The notes under the pieces were generated by a model. That model made no database searches. It was not told the DNA's origin and saw only the letters and a program-made list of their open reading frames with translations. Position numbers and translations under genes: made by a program. Shown piece after piece: positions 16,470 through 28,400 of a stretch of DNA of 64,000 nucleotides. The stretch comes from Thiomicrospira cyclica ALM1 (lineage in GTDB: Bacteria > Pseudomonadota > Gammaproteobacteria > Thiomicrospirales > Thiomicrospiraceae). Within the stretch, counting starts at the first letter, position 1. Every line of letters starts with the position of its first letter. The stretch is from assembly GCF_000214825.1 (NCBI RefSeq), contig NC_015581.1, forward strand, positions 1,364,001-1,428,000, given 5' to 3'.

Positions 16470-19400
16470 TTAATTGATTGTGCGAATGACGATGTTGCTC
16501 ACCGCCTCAACCGTGATCCCAAAGCTATAGCTCGCGGCCATTAAGCCCAAGGATACTAATTGTGGCATCGGATAACGCGCAAGTTGCTCATCCGTTAGAT
16601 TGAGGATCAGTTGGTTATCATCGGTGATTTCTACCACCAAGTCTACCAACGCATCAACCCCTAGCTCGACCTGAGCTTCTACCCGATCCACCACGTTGAG
16701 TGCGTTCAACGCCACCGGCTCAACCGACTCACTCACCGCCGTTTGACCTTGATTGACGCTCAAGACACCGCCACTTTGCGCCACCGACACCTCGGTACGA
16801 CTTGCGCCGGCACCATTCACTTGGGTCACACTGAGTGTGCGCACGCTACTGACATCCGAGCTGGCTTGGCTGGTGCGCACCACACTGGTCTGTGACGTCG
16901 AGCTCACGCCCAACTCAAGCGTTTGATTGCCCACACGCAGCTTAGCGGTCGCAGGCGCCGCTCCCATGTCTGAGGCTTGCAGACTTGACTGCACCACCAC
17001 ATCCACTTCGTTGAGTTCAATACTAAAGTCGTTACGACGGGCACCGAACTGGCTACTGCTGGTCGCAGAACCCACATTGGTGCTGCCGGCACCGCCCTCA
17101 CTGGAGCCGCCCGAATCACTGCCGGCATCGGCACTGACCAGCGTCGGTAATAACAATTCATTACCGGATGTCATGCCCGCTACCGCCGCATTCACATCGG
17201 TCACCGGCACAATCGGCGCCGCATTCACATCAGTCATCGGCACAATCGGCGCTGGATCAAAGCTCACCACACCCCCACGAGCAAACAGACTCTGACGACC
17301 GCCCACCGCAAAATTGGCATCCCGGTTTCGGGTCAGCTCACCCTCTACCGAACGCGCATTGAGGTCACCCCTGGCCGTAATATTGTTCAGCGCCAGATTG
17401 GTTTTGGCGGTCAAGCCAATGTTATTGCTCGCGGCATTGACTGGACTGTTGAAGGTATTATTGGCATTGGTTAGCGCAATATCACCGCTACCTGCAGCCA
17501 GGCCTGTTGTACCGGTGATGTCGAGTGTGCCGGTTTGACTAATGCCTTGCGCACTCGTGACATCAAGATTGCCCGCTAAGGTGGTTTCACCGAATGTGGT
17601 GCTGCCACCGCTGGTAATGTTGAGATCGGTTGAACTGCCTTCAACGCTCATGTTACCGCCAGAGCTCAAATCGCTGTTGCCATCCACATCTAACGCTACG
17701 GTCATTGTGCCACCAGAGCTTAAGTTGGCATCTCCGCCCGCTTCAACCTCGGCGGTGAGATTACCGCTGGCATTGAGCGTCACATCGGTTTTGGCCGTCA
17801 CATCCGCATCCAAGTTACCGGCGGCGGCTAGATTCACGTTGTCGCCGTCGGCGGTAACTTTGCCTGTAAAGGCATTGCTATTCCCATCCAACGTGATGTC
17901 GTTACCGGCTTCAAGATTGGTTGGTCCTTGGGTCACTGTCAGCGTGCTGTCTTCATCCTGGGTGATATCGCCCGCTTCGGCCTCCAGATCCAGGCTCTCG
18001 ACATTGATCGCGCCGTTGAGTGCTAGCTCCTTGCCCGCCGTCGCGTCCAATTTGCCGCGCGACGTCACATCGCCCAGTTCCAAGCCATTGATGTCATTCA
18101 GCGTCACGTTCAGCGCATCCGTCACCTTGACCTTACCTTTGAAGTCATTGGCTTGAGCTAAATCTATATTCTGCGCCGCTGTCAGCTCCGTGGCTTTATC
18201 AACCGTCAGCGTTCCATCGGTCTGATCAATCTTGCCATCTGTGGCTTCAAGTTTCAGACTGTCGACCGCCATTACCCCAGTCAGCGTCAGATCGTCTTTA
18301 GCCGTCGCATCGAGCTGACCCGTAGTGGTCACGTTGCCTAGCGTTAGACTGTTGGTGTCATTAAGGGTGACATCCTTGCCGCTCAACACATTCACCACGC
18401 CACCGAAGTTGTTGTCCGCATTATCAAGGGTGATATCACCGCTACCTGCAGCCAGGTCTGTTGTGCCAGTCACATCTAATGGACCGGTCTGAGTAATATT
18501 GCCGTCGTTGGTGGTGGTCTCTAAATTAGCGCGCACCGTGGTGTTGCCAAAGCTGATGCTATTGCCCGCTCCGGTTGTTTGAGTTGTCAGGTTCTGGCTA
18601 TTGCCTGACACGGTCATGTCGCCGCCGGAGGTCAGCTCCGCATCTCCGCCAGCCTCAACCTCGATCGTCAGCTCCCCTGATGCATCGACCTTGGCATCAG
18701 TTGTAGCGGTGACATCGGCATCTAAATTACCTGCCGCAACAAGCGTGACGTTGTCGCCTTCAACAGTCACCTTTTCTGAAAATTCGTTGTCCTCTTCATC
18801 CAAGATCACATCAAAGAAATTCGCGGGCGATTCATTATCACGAGCCCTGATTGTTGCCTCGTCATTGGAAATAATTTTTGTACCGGAAGCCTGAGTGATC
18901 GCGCCATCCGTACTGGTCAGATTCGTCGTGCCCGTGGTGTTTAAATTACCGATGGTCATACCACCGTCTATATCCGTGATGGAGGTGTTTCCACCCACAG
19001 TGACTGACCCAACCTCACCTTGACTGAAGCTCTCTGAAACAGTGAAGTTATTGGTTAAATCTGTATTGCCACCTGTCTGCGAGAAAGCTTTCGACGTGAA
19101 GTCACCCGTGCCCGTGAAGCTACCATCCGTTTGCTCGAATGAGCTCAAGTTCGTGGGGCCAGCATTGGTCAGGATTCCGCCATTTTGAGTGAAGGCATTG
19201 AGCGTCATGCCGCCATCGCCGATATTAAGTTCCCCATTAGCTTGGGTAAGCGAGCCTGCCGATCCAATGCTTTCAATCTCAACGGCTTGAGAAGCATCAG
19301 CCGGACTTATGGCATCAGAAGTATCAAAAGAAACCGTTACGCCTTCAGGTATGATCACATTCGCCACGTTGGCCAGATCCGGCACCGCACCACCAGCCCA

Positions 19401-22400
19401 GTTGGCTGGATCAAACCAGTTGCCAGTATCACCACCAACCCAATTCACCGAATCAAGGCGCGTAATCGCACTGGCATCATTCGAGCCAACGTTGATAGTG
19501 TAATTGTTGCCGCTGTTGCCATCTCCAATCACGACTCCACTCAGCGTCAGTGTCTTGCTCGTACCGACATTTTTGTTGTCAAACGCCAGAGTTGCTGACG
19601 TCACCGTGTCACCGGCTACGCCGAGTAAATCACTTAGGAAAGCCAAGTCATCGGGAGTTGGTGTGTAGTCGACAGAGCCGTCATAAACACGGGTCGCCGC
19701 TTGTGGATTCAAAGTGACCTCTTTGGGGGTAATTTTGCCATTACCACCGGTAAAGCTGCCTCCCCCAGAGAGGAAGTAGTTGCCAGCATCGGCTCCGCTC
19801 AATGCGAGGTTATTGATGGTGTAATCAAGACCAGTACCAACGTCCCGGCTATCAAATGCGCCGAGCCCGGATACGGTGACTGCATCATTATCTACCAAGC
19901 CATCAAGCGCCAACGTGACGCCAGACATCGACGTCGTGCCCTCGTAGATCTTGCTGATACCGCCAGTGGCTGAGGCCGAAAGTGACCTAGGCGTAATATC
20001 CAGCACACCAACCACCACTAGATTATTACTGAAATTGCTACTGTTACCTCCGGTCACAGTACCCGACAGTTGATAGCTGCCAACATTGATTTCTCCCGCA
20101 GTACTTGTGGTTGCGTCACTGGCTTCGATATCGAAAGTGACACCGTCAGTATCAAAGCTACTGCTGCTACCTGTTACCGTTACGGAGTTGATAGTGGAAT
20201 TGTCGTTATCTAAATACTCAGCACTGGCAATTGTAAATGTGGGAGAATTGCCATAGACCTCAGACACATTACTTACTCTTATCAGCAACTGACCAGCTGG
20301 AACAATGGTGTAGGTGCCCGATTCAAAGGTAATGCTGTAGTTGCCGTTATCGGCTGTCACGCCCGATAGTGTCAGTGAGTAGGTGCCAGCGTCATTGTTT
20401 GCGCTATCACTGCGCGAGATCGACAGCCCAGATACATTTAGGACATCGGATGTTTCACCATTGACCAAACCAATAAAGCTAACACCAGCGTAGTTTGTGT
20501 CTTCTGTCTGACCAACAAAGCGCGCATCATTGTTCGCTCGCACTCTCAGAGGTGCAGGCGTAATAGAGGCATTGACAGACTTGGACGTGGCATCTAATAC
20601 ATAGTCGGTCGCTTGCGAGGAGTTGGTGCCAATTACGCCATCAATCGCTAAGTCAGAAAGTGTCAGCTGGTTGTTGTCAAAAGAAACATTCTTGTCCTGA
20701 TAAGCCGCTTCATTGAAATTCAATTCCGCCGCTGTATCACCATTCACTAGACCGCTGAAGGTCCAAGTAGGTTCAAAATCACCCGGTGCATTGGTTGTAC
20801 CGTCATAGACTTTGGTGACACCAGTATTGCTGAGCGTTGCTGTTAAAGTGGCTGGATTAATCGTAACGGGTGCGTTCGCAGCGTTTAACGTAGGTAGAGC
20901 GTAGTTGCTGGAGATCCCACCGTTGTCGCCGTTTTCTAGCGTAATGGCGTTGATAAACTTGCCTGCGGTGGCTACGTGCTTGTCACTCGCGGCGGCTCCG
21001 CTGTAGCCGAGAGTTTCATCACCAACAAAACCTCCCAAAGTCACAAAACCAGTCAAATCGGTTGTGCCGTCGTAAGTTTTTAAAGCCGAAAGTGTCAGTA
21101 ATTTTGGGATGATATTCGCAGTAGTTGTTTCTTGATTTACAATCGTGTAGTTATCACGATCAGCGCCATCAAAGCTATTGCTGAGGATTACCTCAACGTC
21201 ATCTGCGGCATTTTTATCGGCGAAGACACCGCTCGAATTGAGCGTGACTAGATCACCGACGATCAGTCCGTCTTTTTGGACATTTCCAGTCAAAACCGTT
21301 GCAGTTGTATTGCCATCATAGGTTTTGTTCTCCGCCTTAATTCCACTGATCGTTATTTCCTTAGGATTGACAATGAGTGTTCCATTGCTGCCGCCAGAGA
21401 TGTTGTAACCTAATGCCTCCAAGCCGGTGGCCGTTAAGGTGTAACCGCCGTTTTGGTTTACTTTGAGATTGTTAGAAGTTGAGAAGTCCTGAGCCGTGAC
21501 ACCACTGACGCCATAAGTGGGTGTATCTCCATTGACCATACCTGTCGCATCACCCGTGACAGTCAGGCTGTCGCCGTAGGTGATGGTCTGGTTGCTCACT
21601 GTGACGTTAGCCGTGGGCTGTTCGCGATAAAGAGCATTGACAACATCCGAATCAAGCTCCGCTTCTGCTGTGTAGCCTTTGCTTAAGGTTCCGTCGGCGT
21701 TGATGCTGGTGTTGTAACGGAAGTTGCCACTGCCTAAACCAACCAGCTGAGACAGACCGGTGCTGCCGTCAACATCGCCGGTGTAGAGTCTAATAGTCCC
21801 GCCGGTGCCCGCGGTGATTTCAATGGTGGGATCGCCAACTCCATCGAGGTCAATTAAGACATTGCCCATGCCCGGAGTTCCGTCGCCACCGGCTGAGGCA
21901 TCGGTGCCCGCAGCAAGCACAATAGCGGTTTCGGATTTACTCTCAGTCACGACATTTTCGGAGATAGTGAGGTTGCCGTTTTTCGTGACCACAAAAATAT
22001 TGCCAGTCGCCTTAAGTCCAACCGGGTTGATCGCCCCAATCTCAAGGGCGCCCGCATTGACAAAGCTGAGGCTGCCCAGCGGCGTTTCCGAGCTTCCACC
22101 GGCTAAAGTGCCGATGTTGTTAGCGGCGTTGGTGAGGGTAAAGTTGCCCGTGCCATGCAAGCCCAGTCCATTGGCTGAAAGTGCAGCAGACTGAGTAACT
22201 GCACCACTGGCGTGCAGGTTGATATTGTTGTTGGTGGCAGTAAGGGCTTCGTTAATAGTGAGCGCACCGCCGTAGATCGAAATCGGCCCAGCGATGGTTT
22301 GCGGGCTATTGATTATGATATCAGCCATGTTGCCCGCTTTGCCCAGAGTCAAGCCGGTTATGCCTGAACCAATCGTTAGGTTAGCAAGTGGCCAGTTTAG

Positions 22401-25400
22401 TGAACCGCTAAAGCTGTTGCTCGAAGGTGCTAGCGTCAAGGTGCCAGTGGTGGCAATACTTGTACCCGATGAGCCATCGATTTGAACCTTGTCGCCAAGG
22501 AGCTGGATGTTTGCAGTGCTTGCTGTGACCGCTGAGCCCGATTTTTCACCTAAGGTGATATTGGTTCGCGTGCGAACACCTTCGGTGCCGCCATCAACTG
22601 AGATCTTGCCACCGCTTGCTAGCAGACTCGTATGGTCACCGAAGAACACACCCCAAGGACTGACATTAGTGCCGAATGTTGGATCACTCGTGTACTCGCC
22701 TACATATTCATCAGACGTCGTTGAACCAATAATTACAATGTCCCCTCCACCCGTTGCTTCGATGGTCTTGGCGTTACCGTAGTTCAGAAGTACGCCATAA
22801 CTACCAAAGCCAGAACCCGTAAGTGAAATAGCCGTGCCACTTGTTGCCGCAGACTGGATGGAAAGTGTCCCGCTATTCGGATCGATCCACGCCCCACTGC
22901 CCGCCTGCAACTCAACGCCGTAGGCTTTGTCGCTTTGTCCAGCTAGTTCGATTGTTCCAGTGCCAGAATCCATCACCAGTGTGCCTTCCTGACGAAGACC
23001 CACAGCATCCCAGCCGCTTGTTGGATTGGTGCTCTTGCCGCGGATGATGATGTCGCCGCCGCCACTGCGAATTTGGGCGTTATTTTGAATGCGAACCCCC
23101 GGGGCGCTGGCGCTCACGGCATAGCCGTCAGGCACGCCATCTTCATCCGAGTCGTTACCACCTGCCAGTACGATTTTTCCGCCACCAGAGAGGCCGCTCG
23201 TTGTCGCGCCATTAACGCTGTTCAGATTAATGCCACTACCCAGTGAAATACCACCTGATCCTGAAGCGTCGCTATCTGACCAGAAAATAATGTCGCCATT
23301 GTTTGTGGTAATGCTACGGCTGTTGGCTAATGTGATATTGCCAGAGGCTATAAGAAGAATATCAGCACCATTGGCGGTAGAAATCAGGTTTTGATTGACG
23401 GTAATATCACCGCCATATACCGAAATAGGTCCAGCGATGGTTTCAGCGCGGTTAATGGTGATGTTCGCTGTATTGCCCTCTTTGCCTAAAACCAATCCAG
23501 TGATCTCATACACACGCAAATGAGTAAATGAGTCTCTCCAATTAAGTTCACTAGTAAAACTCGTGCTGCTGGGTTGAATGGTCAATGCTCCCGTTGTCCT
23601 CACATCAAGAGTGCCATCAAACCTAGGAATAACATCACCAACAAGCATCACATTACTAGTACTACTTTGTATCTGGCCACCTGAATCCGATCTTGCGCCC
23701 ACATTAATATCCGGTCTAAAGTGAAGCCCATGTGAACCGCCATCCAGAATGAGTGTGCCCCCACTAGCCAGCAATCTTGATTGATCACCAAAAAACATAC
23801 CGCGAAGGCCACCAAAAGTAGTCTGCTCCCCAAGATAGACCGTACCCGTTGTGTGACCTCTGAGCGTAACATCGCCCCCACCAGCCCCTAATATCCATTT
23901 ATTTCCAGCATGATTAAACTTAATGCCATAACTATTATGGCCCAAACCATCCATTAGAATAGCCTGCCCAGTAGGTGCATCTGACCTTATCGTAGTGGTC
24001 CGACTACTGCCACCATTTGCATTTAACTCGATACCATAATAAGCGCTACTTTCTCCAATAACGGCAATAGTACCCACACCCGAATTTATGGTTAAATCAT
24101 ATCTCAGCCGCACCCCTTGGGCGTCATAACCCGAAGTATTGCGTGTACCTGCAACCGGACTTGCAGCGGTTGTGCTCTTACCACGAATAACGACATCGCC
24201 GCCGCCACTCCAAATTCCGACTCTATCGGATAAAAACACGCCATGAGTTGTATTACTCTGGGCAAAACCCGTAGGATCGCCATGTTCGTCTACCTCACTG
24301 CCACCCGCCAAAACGATGTTGCCACCACCAGAGCTTTGGTTCTGTGAACCGTTAGCAGAGTTCAGCCAGCTATTTGCTCCTATAGTAATACCCCCAGATT
24401 CCGAACCATTCGAATTTGCCCAGAAGATAATATCGCCATTGTTTGCTAGGATAGTGCGATTGCTGGCTGTCGAAATATTGCCCGAAGCCTTGAGAAGAAT
24501 TTCTGCACCGTTGGCGGTGGAAGTCAGGTTTTGATTGACGGTAATATCGCCGCCATACACCGAAATCGGGCCCGCAATAGTTTGCGCGCTATTGATGGTG
24601 ATGTTGGCCGAATTACCCGGCTTACCTAAGGTCAAGCCAGAAATGCTGTTAACAATGTTTAAATTGGTAAGAGGCCAGTCAAGATCCTCGCTAAAACTGG
24701 TGCTGTAAGGTTGTACAGTCAGTGTCCCCGTACTTTCCACCCTAATGGTGCCGTCAATAATCATCTTATCCGCGGTTAAGACGAGATTGCTCTCGCTTGT
24801 GCTCAGCAAGGACCCGCTGGCGTCTCTTGCACCGAGCTCACTATTCGCTCTGAAACGAATACCCTCGGTGCCGCCGTCCAATGTGATGATTCCACTGCTG
24901 GCGAGGATATGTGATCTCGTATTTGCGAAAATACCGAAAGTTCCATCAGAGCCAGAACCGCGCTCGCCGATATAAGTGCCATGGCTGGTGCGGCCAGTGA
25001 TCGTAATATTCCCCTCAGCGCCCGTCGCGACAATCCATTTGCGGGGTTCAGGAGTTTGAGTATGATTCAACATCACGCCATAGCTATTGTGCCCTTCTCC
25101 ATGAATGGATATTGCATCGCCGTTCTCTGCAGCTGATCGGATAATAAGTTCATCATTGGAAGTGGCCATGGCGGCAAGCTCAATGCCGTAATAGCCATCG
25201 CTCTCACCCACCAAGGAAATTTGGCCGGTTCCGGATTCGATCCTCAGTTTTCGTTCTTGTCGGATTCCTTGCGCAGCGTAACCGTTACCATCACGCGATC
25301 CTGCCGAAGGACTGCTCGATGTGTTGGTGCTTTTGCCGCGAATGGCCACGTCGCCGCCGCCACTATACATTCTGGTGTCATTACCCAAGAACACGCCATG

Positions 25401-28400
25401 GGTTGTATTACTCTTGGCAAAACCTGTTGGATTACCATCCCCGTCTATCTCACTACCGCCCGCCAGAATGATGTTGCCACCACCAGAGCTTTGGTTCTGT
25501 AGACCGTTAGCAGAGTTCAGCCAGCTATTTGCTCCTATAGTAATACCCCCAGATTCCGAACCATTCGAATTTGCCCAGAAGATAATATCGCCATTGTTTG
25601 CTCGGATATAGCGATCGCTGGCTGTCGAAATCCTGCCCGAAGCCTTGAGAAGAATTTCTGCACCGTTGGCGGTGGAAGTCAGGTTTTGATTGACGGTAAT
25701 ATCGCCGCCATATACTGAAATGGAGCCAGCGATGGATGCAGCACTGCCGATAGTGATGTTCGCAGTATTGCTTTCTTTACCCAGGGTAAGGCCTGTCAAA
25801 GCCGAACCAAAAGTCCAGCCGTTGGTATTGAAGGCACTTGTAAAAGAATCATCATCAGACTCGATACGCAACAGCCCGGCACCCGTGAAGCTTTTGGAAC
25901 TCGGATCCGGATTGTCGTTGCGCAACACCAGCGTTCCCGCATTGATGGTGTTGTTGCCGGTGTAAGTATTGTTTCTCGTTAAAAACACTGTGCCTGTGTT
26001 ATCTATAACGAGGTTGCCAGCAAACGCATTACCAAAATTCGGGGTCCCAACGCCGTTTCTCAAAACAGCATCAATCGTAAGCTCTGTACCTTCATTTACA
26101 TTAAAGGTTGGGCTTGCATTAGCGGCACCAAGAGCCACTAATCCAACGCCAGAAATAGTGGAGTTAGCGTTAACAGTAACCTCGTCAGACAACTGCCAAG
26201 CACCGGCTGAAACGCCACCGCTAGTATTGGTAGTGCCTCCTAAAGAAGTCAAGGTACCACCATTAAGCACTAGTTTACCAATTCGGTTATTGACGTTACC
26301 GCTATTCGTTACCACACCGCCAGCATTAATTGTAATCGTATTCTGGCGCGCAACTGAATTTCCGCCAAACACATCGCCGCCAGTACCACCAAAAACGAAG
26401 GTGCCGCCATCATTGACCACAATATTGTTGTTTTCATGGTTTGCAAGAACCGGATTGCCACTACCACGACCCTCTACAATCAAACTACCGCCGTTAACAA
26501 TCATGCCTCCGGTAAAGGTGTTATTAGTGCTGCTAAGAGTGAGCTCACCCGTGTTTTCCTTGATCAAGCCACCCGCACCTGAGATGGCTTGATTCAGCGT
26601 CAAGTTATCAGAGCGCGCATAGATAAGACTCGCATCCGCAGCGATTGAGATGGCAGCTGTGCCAAGTGAGCCGGATTCGGCAGTGGCACTGCCATCGCCA
26701 ATCTGCAAAGTGCCCGCATTGATGGTGTTGGTACCGGTGTAAACATTGTTTTGCGTTAACACCAGTGTGCCTGCGCCATTTTTAACGAGGTTGCCAGCAA
26801 ACGCGGTTGGCCAAATTGGGTTCCCAACGCCATTTCTCAATACGGCATCAATCTTCAGCTCGGCACCTTCACTCACATTAAAAGACGGGCTGGCACTTCC
26901 AGCCCCAAGAGCTACTAATCCAACACCAGTAATAGTGGAGTTAGCGTTAACAGTAACCTCATCAGACAACTGCCAAGCACCAGCATGTTGGCCACCACTG
27001 GGATTAGTTGAACCACCTATTGAGGTTAAGGTGCCGCCGTTGAGCACAAGGCTGTCGATTCGATTGTTGAAGTTGCCATTATTGGTGACAACGCCACCCT
27101 CATTAATCGTGATCGTATTGTTTCGGGAAGATGAATTTGTCGCGAATAGATCCCCTCTACCAAAAACAAAAGTACCGCCCTCATTGACGACCACGTCATT
27201 TGACGCATTGTTGGCGAGAGTGCCCGACACGATCAGTTCACCCCCATCAACCCTGATACCCTCGGTAAAGCTGCTATTGCCGGTCAGCGTAAGCGCGCCC
27301 GCACCTGCTTTTACCAAACTACCCGAACCCGAGATCACACCCGAATAGGTGCCTGTGCCAGAAGCCGTGTTCAAGACAAGTTGAGCGCCGGAATGAGTGC
27401 CAAAGTTAATGTTACCGGAACCACTAATCGAGCCAGCTGCTTCAAGGGTTAAGGTGTTGGCGCCCTCAAAGGTAATGGCATCAACAATTTCGATATTGCC
27501 CGCTTCACCTTCACTGTTAAAGGTACATGTCACGTCTACACAAGATGGCTCCGTGGTGATCGTGACGTTGTTGTTGGCGAGTGCCGTACCAATGGCCTCC
27601 CCACTCACATCACCATCAGAAGCAATACGAATATCTCTTGGATCCAGCAACCACTCGCCCGACTTGCCTTGTGGCGCATGGGTAGAAACCGTAGCGCTAT
27701 CTGCAATGCTGAGCTGATGGCCTGAGGTTTCAATCTGCCCACCATCACCACCGTTTGCCCCGCCTTTGGCGTACAAGCTACCGCTGACGGCGGTCACCGA
27801 TTCGGCGTTGCTGATGTCACTCCACAGCACCACCGTGCCGCCCTTGCCGTTGACCGTGGCGCTGGCGTCAATGGTCGCGCCCTGTTCCATGGTAACTGTG
27901 GTCGCTTGGTAAAGGGCATTCGGGTCTTCAAATACGCGGCGTTCTTCATTCGCCCCACCTTGCCAATCACCACCGACCAGAATGTCACCACCGCCGGTTT
28001 TGCCGGTCGCGATTAAGCTGCTGCTGGCCGTCAGGGTAATGTCATCGCCTTCAAGGATAATGCGCCCGCCTTGTTCGGTTAGGCTATTGGCTTCTAATAA
28101 GCCGGTGTTGTTCACCACCGATTTACTCAACTGGTCGAGCGCCCGCGCACTGAGTAGAATTTGGCCACCGCCCACCTGTATGGCGTTCTGGTTTTCCACT
28201 AACGCATTTAAAGTGCCTTGCTCTATCTCAACCAATAAACTGCCATCGCCGTTAAAGTCGAGCGTGACTTTGTTGGCGGCAATCAGCGCCACATCGCCGT
28301 TGGGCGCGGTTATCTGTCCTTGGTTGGTCACCTGATTGGCCATTAGCACAATCCGCCCGCCTTCAAAGGCTTCCAGCTGGCCTTCGTTGAGGATTTGTCC

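Noticed and set aside
25969-26592. Long open frames opposite the exoprotein gene, for example 25969-26592, 26746-27348 and 17542-18156 on the plus strand
   Set aside because: They are shadows of a repetitive Thr/Gly/Asn-rich coding sequence. The predicted proteins are Pro/Leu/Val-rich low-complexity, repeat in step with the exoprotein repeats, and lack ribosome sites.
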